A DNA stretch of 54,009 nucleotides from an uncultured bacterium (GTDB lineage Bacteria; Patescibacteriota; Minisyncoccia; UBA6257; GWB1-50-10): contig CAINEW010000028.1 in the NCBI GenBank assembly GCA_903847915.1, positions 1 to 54,009 on the forward strand, given 5' to 3'. Position 1 is the stretch's first letter. Every line of letters begins with the position of its first letter. The notes under the pieces were generated by a model. It had not been told where the DNA came from. It worked only from the letters and a program-made list of their open reading frames with translations, and ran no database searches. Shown here in pieces: positions 21,373-28,970 of the stretch. Made by a program: the position numbers and the translations under genes.

Positions 21373-23913
21373 ATGGCATCATTTTTATCTGGATTTTTTG
21401 GAGGAAAAAATGACGAAGCGCGTTTGCGCGGAATCGTTGCGCGTATTAATGCTGAAGAGCCATCATTACAAAACCTTTCGTTGGATGATCTCAAAAAAGA
21501 ATCACTTACACTTTCAGACACTATTAAAAATAAAGGAGACACACGTGAAGCATTAGATAGTGCCCTTCCACGTGCTTTTGCGCTTGCGCGTGAGTCCGCA
21601 CGCCGTACGCTCAATCAACGTCCGTATGACGTGCAATGTATGGGCGGTATTGTGCTCCATGAAGGCGCGATTGCCGAGATGGCAACAGGAGAGGGAAAGA
21701 CGCTCGCGGCGACCCTTCCGGCGTATTTAAATGCGCTTACGGGGAAAGGAGTGCATGTGGTGACGGTGAATGACTACCTTGCGCGGCGTGATGCGGTGTG
21801 GATGGGGCAGATTTATGAGGCACTCGGCATGAGTGTGGCGTGTATCGTGCACGGCACCGCCTTTCGTTATGATCCGCAGTATGCGAACACGACGCTTGAT
21901 GCAGAACGGGATACAACTGGCGTGTTTCACATCGTTCAAGATTTTTTGCGTCCGATAAGTCGTAAAGAAGCGTATGCGTGCGATATCACCTATGGCACTA
22001 ATCATGAATTTGGATTTGATTATTTACGGGATAATTTAGTGACACGGATTCACGATCGCGTGCAACGTCCGCATGCGTATGCGATTGTGGACGAAATTGA
22101 CAGTATTTTAATTGATGAGGCGCGTACGCCGCTCATTATTGCCGCACCCGATGAAGAATCTAGTGAACTTTACAAAACATTTACTCGTATCGCGGAACGA
22201 CTAAAAAAAGAGGAGGATTATTTAGTGGATGAAAAATTGAGAACAGTGACGATTACTGAACAGGGAATTACGCAAGTAGAAAAAATGATGGGGATAGATA
22301 ATTTATTTGCGCCCGGGTATTCTCGCCTCGTTCATTTTTTAAATGAAAGTTTGAAAGCGCATGCGCTTTTTAAACGTGATATACAATACGTGGTTAAAAA
22401 TGGAGAAGTAATTATCGTGGATGAATTCACGGGACGTATGTTGCAGGGACGACGTTATTCGGGAGGATTACATCAGGCGATTGAAGCGAAAGAAGGAGTG
22501 ACGGTTCAAAAAGAAAATCGTACGTACGCGCAAATCACGATTCAAAATTATTTCAGGTTATATGAAAAAATTGCAGGTATGACCGGTACGGCGCAAACGT
22601 CTGCAGAAGAGTTTCATAAAGTATATAACCTTAATGTGGTTTCTATTCCGACTCATCGTCCGAATGCACGTAAAGATTTATCTGATTTAATTTATAAAAA
22701 TAAAGATCAAAAATATAAGGCGATTGTAAAAGATGTGGAAGAGCGACGCGCACAAGGTCAGCCGATTTTGCTTGGTACTACATCTATTAGCAATAATGAG
22801 ACATTATCTGAATATCTTACCCGCGCAAATATTCCTCATGAGGTGCTCAATGCGAAAAATAATGAACGTGAAGGTGCCATTATTGCTCAAGCGGGAAAAC
22901 CGGGGGCGGTCACGGTTGCAACCAATATGGCAGGGCGTGGTGTTGATATTATCCTTGGGGGCAACCCTCCGGTGCCAGAAGACACAGAAAAAGTGAAACG
23001 CGCCGGAGGGCTTCATGTGATGGGCACAGAGCGGCATGAGGCACGCCGTATTGATAATCAGTTGCGCGGACGTGCAGGGCGACAAGGCGATCCGGGTTCC
23101 TCTCAATTTTTCCTTTCGCTGGAAGATGAATTAGTGCGCGTGTTTGGAGGGGATAGGATTAAGAAATTGATGGAGACGATGCATTTTCCCGACGATACGC
23201 CGATTGAGTCGGGATTTGTATCAAAAGCAATTAACCAAGCACAAGGACGCGTGGAGGGAAATAATTTTGATGCGCGTAAACATTTGCTTGATTTTGACGA
23301 CGTGTTAAACAAACAACGCACCGCAATTTATCGCAAACGCAATGAATTTCTTGAATGTGCGGAACGTAATGAAATTCTTCCTACGGTACGAGAAATTCTT
23401 TCTCATTATTTGGGAATTATTGAAGCGCAACCAAAAGAGAGTGAAGGCCTGCCCCAAGAACAAAAAGAGCAGGCGGAAAAAGTGATTGAGACATTGCGCA
23501 CAAAAATTGAAACGCTTCCCGAAACGATTGAACCGGAACGTGCGAGTATGATAGGGGAGCATTTGGTGCGTTTATTAGACACGGTGTGGGTGGAGCATTT
23601 AGAGCATCTTGAGGGATTGAGAGATTCGGTCAATATCCGTGCCTATGCACAACATGAGCCGATTGTGGAATATCGGCGCGAGGCTTATGCACTTTTTAAT
23701 CGTCTTAATTCTACCTTTGAAGCGTTTGTGGTTTCTACTATTTTTCCGATTTTTGAAGCGAATTTGAATGGTGTTCAAAATCAACAAAACAATTCAAATC
23801 CTGTCGCCGTAGTTGATAATACAAAAAATATCGGACGTAATGATCCTTGCTGGTGCGGAGCGAAGAAATCAGATGGAACACCAGTAAAATTTAAGCATTG
23901 TCATGGAAAATAG
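21373..23913 (+). CDS. secA: Preprotein translocase ATPase SecA
   Basis: 846 residues. Motor domain: Walker A ATGEGKT near residue 105 and VDEIDSILIDEARTPLI near 240. The second nucleotide-binding fold contains GRAGRQGDPGSSQFFLSLED near 565. Helical scaffold and wing domains (VWVEHLEHLEGLRDSVNIRA) follow, and the C-terminal zinc-binding tail NIGRNDPCWCGAKKSDGTPV then KFKHCHGK binds SecB/ribosome/lipid in other bacteria. SecA drives export through SecYEG (secY at 41231). No ribosome-binding site precedes the ATG; instead a T-run and a structured leader do. The stop overlaps the next gene by 11 nt. Confidence 0.98.
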   Translation: MASFLSGFFGGKNDEARLRGIVARINAEEPSLQNLSLDDLKKESLTLSDTIKNKGDTREALDSALPRAFALARESARRTLNQRPYDVQCMGGIVLHEGAIAEMATGEGKTLAATLPAYLNALTGKGVHVVTVNDYLARRDAVWMGQIYEALGMSVACIVHGTAFRYDPQYANTTLDAERDTTGVFHIVQDFLRPISRKEAYACDITYGTNHEFGFDYLRDNLVTRIHDRVQRPHAYAIVDEIDSILIDEARTPLIIAAPDEESSELYKTFTRIAERLKKEEDYLVDEKLRTVTITEQGITQVEKMMGIDNLFAPGYSRLVHFLNESLKAHALFKRDIQYVVKNGEVIIVDEFTGRMLQGRRYSGGLHQAIEAKEGVTVQKENRTYAQITIQNYFRLYEKIAGMTGTAQTSAEEFHKVYNLNVVSIPTHRPNARKDLSDLIYKNKDQKYKAIVKDVEERRAQGQPILLGTTSISNNETLSEYLTRANIPHEVLNAKNNEREGAIIAQAGKPGAVTVATNMAGRGVDIILGGNPPVPEDTEKVKRAGGLHVMGTERHEARRIDNQLRGRAGRQGDPGSSQFFLSLEDELVRVFGGDRIKKLMETMHFPDDTPIESGFVSKAINQAQGRVEGNNFDARKHLLDFDDVLNKQRTAIYRKRNEFLECAERNEILPTVREILSHYLGIIEAQPKESEGLPQEQKEQAEKVIETLRTKIETLPETIEPERASMIGEHLVRLLDTVWVEHLEHLEGLRDSVNIRAYAQHEPIVEYRREAYALFNRLNSTFEAFVVSTIFPIFEANLNGVQNQQNNSNPVAVVDNTKNIGRNDPCWCGAKKSDGTPVKFKHCHGK

Positions 23914-24265
23914 AGCTAACAATACAAGCACTAAACTTTCATTCAAGAGCGATAAATTTAAGAAAAATCGAGGTGGTTATTCTCGATGGTTATTGCTAAG
24001 TTGTGAAAGGTGTAAAAACAAACTTATGATTTATCAAAAAGACGGACCAGGGATTCTTAAACGACTTTATCTTGATCGAATTGTTTCTTTAAACAATCCA
24101 AAAGACGACAAAAAACTTGAATGTAAGAAATGTAAAACAGTACTTGGTATTCAGATGGTTTATAAAAAGGAAAGTCGAGCAGCTTATAGATTATTTGCTG
24201 GCGCGATTGAAAAGAAAGTTATTAAAGGTGATAAATTACTAAATGTAAATGGTATTAAAATTTAG
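23903..24265 (+). CDS. Hypothetical zinc-ribbon protein
   Basis: 120 basic residues starting inside the secA 3' end (11-nt overlap). Two Cys pairs, CERC near residue 33 and CKKC near 74, fit a four-Cys zinc ribbon; no catalytic motif is seen. The rest is Lys-rich, so nucleic-acid binding is plausible. Its stop region overlaps the next gene by 17 nt, suggesting coupled translation. Family not recognised. Confidence 0.65.
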   Translation: MENRANNTSTKLSFKSDKFKKNRGGYSRWLLLSCERCKNKLMIYQKDGPGILKRLYLDRIVSLNNPKDDKKLECKKCKTVLGIQMVYKKESRAAYRLFAGAIEKKVIKGDKLLNVNGIKI

Positions 24266-24581
24266 GAAAGAAAATAAAGATATTTTTGATGCGATTCTGA
24301 ATGGAGTAAAAAAGATTGAAACACGTGCGGGAACAGCGAAATATGAAAAAGTAAAAGTGAGGGAGAGTATTGTGTTTTCTTGTGGAAAAGAGAGATTTAA
24401 GAAAAAGGTGTTGTCTGTGGAGAAATTTAAAACCATTGAAGCGCTTGTGAAAAAATATAAACCTCTTACTATCAATCCAAATTGTAAAACTCTCAAAGAA
24501 TTGACGGCGATGTATATGAGTTTTCCAAATTATAAAGAAAAGATTAAAAAATATGGATTACTTGCGTTTGAATTGGAATAA
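24249..24581 (+). CDS. ASCH/PUA-like domain protein
   Basis: 110 residues. The pattern KKIETRAGTAKYEKVKV then SIVFSCGKERFKKKVLSVEK and the ending PNYKEKIKKYGLLAFELE matches ASCH-domain proteins, a PUA-like RNA-binding fold implicated in RNA handling; some members have RNase or amidohydrolase activity. No specific substrate can be read. It overlaps the Zn-ribbon gene and is followed 15 nt later by the GreA-like gene. Confidence 0.65.
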   Translation: MVLKFRKENKDIFDAILNGVKKIETRAGTAKYEKVKVRESIVFSCGKERFKKKVLSVEKFKTIEALVKKYKPLTINPNCKTLKELTAMYMSFPNYKEKIKKYGLLAFELE

Positions 24582-24596
24582 ATATTAAACGATAAA

Positions 24597-25064
24597 ATGG
24601 ATAAAAGAAATTTACTTACATTTGCTATAGAAAAAATAAAAGAGGAACAACTGAAACTTGAGAGAACTATAGAGGAATTACAAAAACATAAAAAAGATGC
24701 TCCGACCGCAATGGAATCAAATAGCGATCGCACGCGTTATGAATTAGAAGCACAACAAAATAGTTTTCGAGTAATGATTGAAGACTATACTCACGCGATA
24801 ACACAACTTAAATCTCTGGAGATTAACGAACATGATCAGAATGTCATACAACTTGGGTCTTTGATCACTCTTCAAAATAAAGAGCAAATTCTTAAAACAT
24901 ATTTTCTTGTGCCTCAAAGTAAAGGTATTCGTTTTGAATATGAGGGCCGACTTATTATACTTTGCTCTCCTGATACGCCTCTTGGAGGAATGCTTACAGG
25001 AAAAAAGAAGGGAGATGTTATTGAGATTAATAACAATTCTTTTACGGTTGTTGCTTTTGAATAA
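24597..25064 (+). CDS. GreA/GreB-type transcription factor-like protein
   Basis: 155 residues with the Gre layout: an N-terminal helical hairpin (about 1-75, KIKEEQLKLERTIEELQKHK) and a C-terminal FKBP-like domain with the family ending SPDTPLGGMLTGKKKGDVIE (near 128-147). True GreA has acidic residues at the hairpin tip that reach the RNA polymerase active site; here the tip (KDAPTAMESNSDRTRYE) has Asp/Glu residues, but the match is loose. It may be a Gre paralogue modulating RNA polymerase rather than the housekeeping GreA. Confidence 0.7.
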   Translation: MDKRNLLTFAIEKIKEEQLKLERTIEELQKHKKDAPTAMESNSDRTRYELEAQQNSFRVMIEDYTHAITQLKSLEINEHDQNVIQLGSLITLQNKEQILKTYFLVPQSKGIRFEYEGRLIILCSPDTPLGGMLTGKKKGDVIEINNNSFTVVAFE

Positions 25065-25115
25065 GAGAAGAGTTAAATTGATTGGAGAAAATTAATCAAC
25101 TTATAAAAGACATTT

Positions 25116-25592
25116 ATGAAAAAATTATTAACACTTTGTGTTATTCATCAATCCCCGAGGGTTTTACTTGCGATGAAAAAGAGGGGATTTGGAACAGGAA
25201 AATGGAATGGGTATGGCGGAAAAGTAAAGGAAGATGAATCTATTCTCGATGCCACAAAAAGAGAGCTTCAGGAAGAATCAGGTATTATTGGGAATGATTT
25301 TGAATTGCTCGGTATTCTTACTTTTCAATTTAAAGACAATCTTGATGAATTACTTGAGATGCATATTTTTCGTCTCAATTCTTTTCAAGGCGAACCACAA
25401 GAAACAGAGGAAATGCGCCCACAATGGTTTTCTCAAGGCGACATTCCTTATAATGAAATGTGGTGTGCTGATCAGTTATGGTTGCCATCTTTTTTGGAAG
25501 GCAAGAAATTCACAGGACATTTTCTTTATGAATCTCACGGCTCTGATATTATCTTAGAACATAAAATTAATTTTACTGATAATCTTATATAA
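25116..25592 (+). CDS. Nudix hydrolase, MTH1-like (8-oxo-dGTP diphosphatase candidate)
   Basis: 158 residues. The Nudix box is complete: GKVKEDESILDATKRELQEE followed by SGI (near residues 36-58). KWNGYGGKV before it and MRPQWF after it are typical of the MTH1/MutT-like branch that sanitises oxidised purine nucleotides; substrate assignment is inference. It ends a cluster of small RNA/nucleotide-related genes downstream of secA and is closed by a bidirectional terminator. Confidence 0.88.
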   Translation: MKKLLTLCVIHQSPRVLLAMKKRGFGTGKWNGYGGKVKEDESILDATKRELQEESGIIGNDFELLGILTFQFKDNLDELLEMHIFRLNSFQGEPQETEEMRPQWFSQGDIPYNEMWCADQLWLPSFLEGKKFTGHFLYESHGSDIILEHKINFTDNLI

Positions 25593-25593
25593 T

Positions 25594-25624
25594 AAAAATC
25601 CCGAAATGATGTCGGGATTTTTTA
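25594..25624. terminator. Bidirectional rho-independent terminator
   Basis: AAAAATCCCG-aaatgatgt-CGGGATTTTTT between the convergent Nudix and IscA-like genes. Confidence 0.85.
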
Positions 25625-25625
25625 T

Positions 25626-25943
25626 TTACACTTTTTCTTTTTCGTGAGGAGCATCTTCAAAAATAAAACCAGATCGGTATTGTTTTTGATCATAGCGATA
25701 ATCAATTTGTTTACCTTCAACATAAAACAATGACGGTCGATCAATGCAGAACTTTATTGATTCATGTTCCCATACGATATCATGTTCTTCTTTATTTTCC
25801 ACAAAGGTCAGTCCATAGATTACAGTATCAGATGTGTTTCTATGTGCTCCTATTCTTAAAAAATGATCATCGGGAATGCTATGCTCTTGTTTTGCCTTGC
25901 TTAGTTCTTCTAGTGCTTTTTTGGTAAACGTAATTGTTTCCAT
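25626..25943 (-). CDS. HesB/IscA-fold protein lacking cluster-binding cysteines
   Basis: 105 residues. The order METITFTKKALEELSKAKQE, FLRIGAHRN, YGLTFVENKEEHDIVWE, FCIDRPSLFYVEGKQIDY and SGFIFEDAP follows the HesB/IscA domain, with the same strands and the GxxIDY and SGFxFxxP landmarks. The three ligand Cys of IscA are absent: the first position is NTSD and the C-terminal CGC is replaced by a charged end. The single Cys (FCIDRP) is elsewhere. Such members cannot hold an Fe-S cluster in the standard way. GAAAGGATAC lies 5-10 nt upstream of the ATG. Alone in its unit. Confidence 0.65.
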   Translation of the reverse strand: METITFTKKALEELSKAKQEHSIPDDHFLRIGAHRNTSDTVIYGLTFVENKEEHDIVWEHESIKFCIDRPSLFYVEGKQIDYRYDQKQYRSGFIFEDAPHEKEKV

Positions 25944-26018
25944 AAAGTATCCTTTCTTGTTAAATAAAACCTCTTGGAGTATAGATTATTTAATAAAATT
26001 TGTACACTCTATTAACTT

Positions 26019-26786
26019 TTATATTAAATAGCCGGCTTTTTTGAGCCAGTCCTCATTTTCCCATTCCCAGAGTTTTTTGGCGCCTAAAAATGCCTGATAA
26101 TCATTTTCCCAATAGGGGAATTCTTTGAGCTCAATACGCCCCTCAAGCGGAGCCCATTCATGTTGACAGGAGCGCATGAGAGAGTTGCCCCAGACCACTT
26201 TTACCTGATCTTTGCCCCCCTTACTACGCAGGAATGCCCCGCATTTGATACAGGGGCGTACTTGATCAATGCGCAGAATCCAACGCGTCTCAAGCGTTTT
26301 TACGATGTCTTTCATAGCCGCCATATAGGCAGAGGTTTGGAGGTTATAATCCCGATAAATCTCTTGAGAGGTTTTGATATCTAAAATACCCACTTTTCCA
26401 TCAATTAAGGCAATTGCATCAAGTGTGCCTGCATATTTATGTTCATAATTTACCAATCGCTTTTCTACAAATTCCGGATCTACATGAATATTTTTTGTGA
26501 GAATGAATTCTAAAAATGCTTTGACGGACGGCTCAATAGAAGAGGGGATTTCTGGATTTTTTCCTGTGAGCAACCCCTCTACTGTTTCATGAATAAGGGT
26601 GCCTTCTGTGGCGGATTGATTTTTCATCTTTTCTGCTTCCGCAAAACTGTCCATTTTTGCATAAAAACGATAAAGTGCGGGCTTTGCTTTTATTTCTACA
26701 ATTTTTGTGACGCGTGGATACCAGAATCCGTCAATCTCATAACCGCAGAGTTCCTTAAACTGATCAATACTTGAATAGGTGAGCAT
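26019..26786 (-). CDS. PD-(D/E)XK superfamily nuclease
   Basis: 255 residues from MLTYSSIDQFKELCG; a 24-residue longer frame exists but lacks support. Core motifs: GTLIHETVEGLLTG near residue 75 (the helical E/H motif), then YAGTLDAIALIDGKVGILDI and KTSQEIYRDYNLQTSAYMAA, which carry the D ... DxK active site and the downstream Q/Y helix of RecB/Cas4-like exonucleases. A Zn-knuckle-like insertion follows (CIKCGAFLRS ... MRSCQHEW). No Cas genes or helicase partner are nearby. Likely a DNA repair or phage-derived ssDNA exonuclease; exact role unknown. Confidence 0.72.
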   Translation of the reverse strand: MLTYSSIDQFKELCGYEIDGFWYPRVTKIVEIKAKPALYRFYAKMDSFAEAEKMKNQSATEGTLIHETVEGLLTGKNPEIPSSIEPSVKAFLEFILTKNIHVDPEFVEKRLVNYEHKYAGTLDAIALIDGKVGILDIKTSQEIYRDYNLQTSAYMAAMKDIVKTLETRWILRIDQVRPCIKCGAFLRSKGGKDQVKVVWGNSLMRSCQHEWAPLEGRIELKEFPYWENDYQAFLGAKKLWEWENEDWLKKAGYLI

Positions 26787-26841
26787 ATTTATTTGAGAAG
26801 TTCTTTTATTGTAGCAGTGAAAGCACTTATCTCCAATAACC

Positions 26842-26869
26842 TTGACGCATTTTTCCAATATGGTATAAT
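26842..26869 (+). promoter_or_regulatory. Promoter for the 26925 gene
   Basis: TTGACG (26842-26847) and TATAAT (26864-26869), 16-bp spacing. It sets the transcription start near 26876, downstream of the longest ORF start. Confidence 0.7.
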
Positions 26870-26924
26870 CATATTAGCTTTTTTAATTAACCATATATTT
26901 CTTAACTTTATTTTGACTATATTT

Positions 26925-27122
26925 ATGCCTACAAACACATTGATAGATCCAAATGAATTAGTTATTGCAAATGCAATAAAATCACCAATTGGTAAATTTG
27001 AACGTTTTGGAAACAAAAAACAATCATCTTTCCTTTTGCGTAAAGGAAAGGTATCGCAGAATAAGCACCTGCGGATGATTGGACAAGGAAAGATTGGATG
27101 TAAACCGATGGGAAGAAAGTAG
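26925..27122 (+). CDS. Hypothetical small basic protein
   Basis: 65 residues starting MPTNTLIDPNELVIANAIKS. A longer frame from 26793 encodes a hydrophobic N-terminus but begins upstream of the promoter, so this internal Met is preferred. The C-terminal half is very basic (KFERFGNKKQSSFLLRKGKV then RMIGQGKIGCKPMGRK), suggesting nucleic-acid binding. Followed 9 nt later by another small basic protein, probably an operon. Not recognised. Confidence 0.5.
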   Translation: MPTNTLIDPNELVIANAIKSPIGKFERFGNKKQSSFLLRKGKVSQNKHLRMIGQGKIGCKPMGRK

Positions 27123-27131
27123 GAGAGTGCT

Positions 27132-27488
27132 ATGTTTCAATTTAATCTAGCACATATTGGTGTTGGCACCAATATCATTTCTCCTCTTATTGTTTACAAT
27201 CCTTCAGCCATTCATAATGACGGAAAAAGTAATCTTGCTGTTGTTACGAAACAGCCAATTGAAAAGTTAACATTCAAAATCACAAAAATTGAAGATAACT
27301 CATTTTTCTTTAAAGATAATAAATGTTCATTTTTAATAGGAAAAAGAAGACATTCTTTATATCAGAAGCCAACCAGATTTTATTCGTTATGGGAGGTGGG
27401 TAGAATAAAGAGAAAGCCTGTTTGTATGAATGCCCGGAAAAAATTCTTGATGATTGGGAAACGATTTAAAATTAAGAGAAGAATATAA
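27132..27488 (+). CDS. Hypothetical basic protein
   Basis: 118 residues, start supported by AGGAGAG 6 nt upstream. The N-terminal half is strand-rich (AHIGVGTNIISPLIVYNPSA), the C-terminal half is dense in Lys/Arg (FLIGKRRHSLYQKPTRFYSL and ending KRFKIKRRI). Likely partner of the preceding small basic gene. No family recognised. A terminator follows. Confidence 0.55.
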   Translation: MFQFNLAHIGVGTNIISPLIVYNPSAIHNDGKSNLAVVTKQPIEKLTFKITKIEDNSFFFKDNKCSFLIGKRRHSLYQKPTRFYSLWEVGRIKRKPVCMNARKKFLMIGKRFKIKRRI

Positions 27489-27513
27489 AAATAATTGAAT
27501 CGTACAAAAATTT

Positions 27514-27550
27514 AAAATCCCGTACTAATTTATAGACGGGATTTTTATTT
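27514..27550 (+). terminator. Rho-independent terminator
   Basis: AAAATCCCGT ... ACGGGATTTTTATTT, 25 nt after the basic-protein gene. Confidence 0.75.
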
Positions 27551-27627
27551 AAAAAGAAGAGGGAAGTGGGGTTTTTAACACCTCTTTCTTATCTATTATG
27601 TGTCGCACAATATACCTTTTACGACAC

Positions 27628-27993
27628 TTACCTTGTTTTGTGAGAAATCATCTCAATAACATTCCTTATTATAATCATCAAATAATCAATACCTTTTCTC
27701 ATATATTGTTTAATATCATTTATATTTATGAAATCTTTTATGGTTGTTGAAATGTTTTGTAAATTCACTGTATTCAATGCTCCCCTTGTGGTTGCTCTTA
27801 TATCTTCAACATAACTTCCGAAAGGGAACTCGCTTGGCAAAAACCTTTCAAATATATTTAATGTCGGCTTAAAAGAGTCGGGAATGAGTTGTTTAAACGG
27901 TTCAGGAATCTGTATGTTTAATTGCGCATATGAACGATGTGGGACCGTTGTGCCTAGTAGTATGACCATTAATGTTATCGCAATGAAGCGCAT
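27628..27993 (-). CDS. Hypothetical exported protein
   Basis: 121 residues from MRFIAITLMVILLGTTVPHR, a typical signal peptide ending near SYAQ (about residue 24). The mature part is helical with IQIPEPFKQLIPDSF and a repeated I/N-rich middle (INDIKQYMRKGIDYLMIII). The upstream longer frame is rejected because the TATAAT box at 28000-28005 lies 6 nt before this ATG, so the mRNA is probably leaderless. It is downstream of the FemAB gene but has its own promoter. Function unknown. Confidence 0.6.
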   Translation of the reverse strand: MRFIAITLMVILLGTTVPHRSYAQLNIQIPEPFKQLIPDSFKPTLNIFERFLPSEFPFGSYVEDIRATTRGALNTVNLQNISTTIKDFININDIKQYMRKGIDYLMIIIRNVIEMISHKTR

Positions 27994-27999
27994 ATGATT

Positions 28000-28005
28000 A
28001 TTATA
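28000..28005 (-). promoter_or_regulatory. -10 box (TATAAT), leaderless transcript
   Basis: TATAAT on the - strand, 6 nt before the ATG at 27993; it overlaps the last codons of the FemAB gene. Confidence 0.6.
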
Positions 28006-28960
28006 GTACTTTTTTTGCAATTTGATATGCGTAATACCATAGCGATTGCTCAACATACTCCCATGTACCCATTCGTTTTATCACTTCCCCACCAAAACTT
28101 TTTTTAAAAGAGGTGATACCCTTCCATTTTGGATTTGTAGTACTTATCCCCCACAAATCCATCAATTTAAATCCATCTTTTTTTGCAGTGTGTAATGCGC
28201 TCCATAACAATGCACTCGGTGCATTATATTTTCCATATCCTTTACGTGATCCTGCATATAAATAAATGGCTTGTGCGCCATAAAAAAGAATAATCGCTGT
28301 CGCAATAACTTCTCCGTTTAATTCTGCGCAAAAAAGATGAGTATGACACTCCCCTTCTAACCCGAAGAGATATTCATAATAAGGACGCGCGTACGCATCT
28401 AATTGATGACGCTCATTTGTTTCTTTAAATAATTTCCAAAATAATTCGAATCGTTCTTTTTTTTCTTCTGCGGTTTTATAGTGATTTATTATTACCCCAT
28501 GACGTGTTGCTGCACGAATGGCATAACGAGTGTCGTGTTCCATTTCACTCAATAGTTTTTCTTCTGATTTAATCAAATCTATAATAATTGTTTCTTCTGG
28601 TTGTACTGATTTTGTTTTTTTAAATTGCGCATCAGTTAATATTTTTCTCAATTCATCATTTTCTTTTTGTGGTGGCTCGATACGGAGAAACATGCTTTTT
28701 TCTAGTTTTAGATCATGTTTAATTACTTCAAGTATTTTCTTATTTACCTCGCCTGACGGGCCATGTGAAACTGACCAATATGTACGCCCTAATGGCAATT
28801 GAAATTGAACTGCTAATGCATACCATTTATCGTCTGTGATGCGCAACACCTTTCTTCCTAATGATTTATGTAATTCCCCCCATTCCCATGATTGCAAAAA
28901 CGATCCTTGTTGAGAGATTATCTTTTCATTCCATACTTTTTCATCGTTTACAATCTCCAT
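28001..28960 (-). CDS. FemAB/FemX-family aminoacyltransferase
   Basis: 319 residues with two GNAT-like halves, as in FemX. Landmarks: FLQSWEWGELHKSLGRKVLR near residue 21, MEHDTRYAIRAATRHGV near 140 and YLYAGSRKGYGKYNAPSALL near 230, followed by DLWGISTTNPKWKGITSFKK. The family adds amino acids from aminoacyl-tRNA to lipid II to build peptidoglycan cross-bridges; the substrate here is unknown. It is in an operon with gltX and an M23 peptidase (10-bp and 7-bp gaps), linking aminoacyl-tRNA supply and wall modification. Confidence 0.85.
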   Translation of the reverse strand: MEIVNDEKVWNEKIISQQGSFLQSWEWGELHKSLGRKVLRITDDKWYALAVQFQLPLGRTYWSVSHGPSGEVNKKILEVIKHDLKLEKSMFLRIEPPQKENDELRKILTDAQFKKTKSVQPEETIIIDLIKSEEKLLSEMEHDTRYAIRAATRHGVIINHYKTAEEKKERFELFWKLFKETNERHQLDAYARPYYEYLFGLEGECHTHLFCAELNGEVIATAIILFYGAQAIYLYAGSRKGYGKYNAPSALLWSALHTAKKDGFKLMDLWGISTTNPKWKGITSFKKSFGGEVIKRMGTWEYVEQSLWYYAYQIAKKVL

Positions 28961-28970
28961 AGAATGAGAT

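Noticed and set aside
26787-26858. 24-residue N-terminal extension of the PD-(D/E)XK nuclease with a CxxC
   Set aside because: No ribosome-binding site and no similarity to the family; the Met at 26786 begins the recognisable domain.
26793-26924. Hydrophobic N-terminal extension of the 26925 gene
   Set aside because: A consensus promoter with TATAAT at 26864-26869 places transcription start downstream of this region, and it overlaps the nuclease gene start on the other strand.
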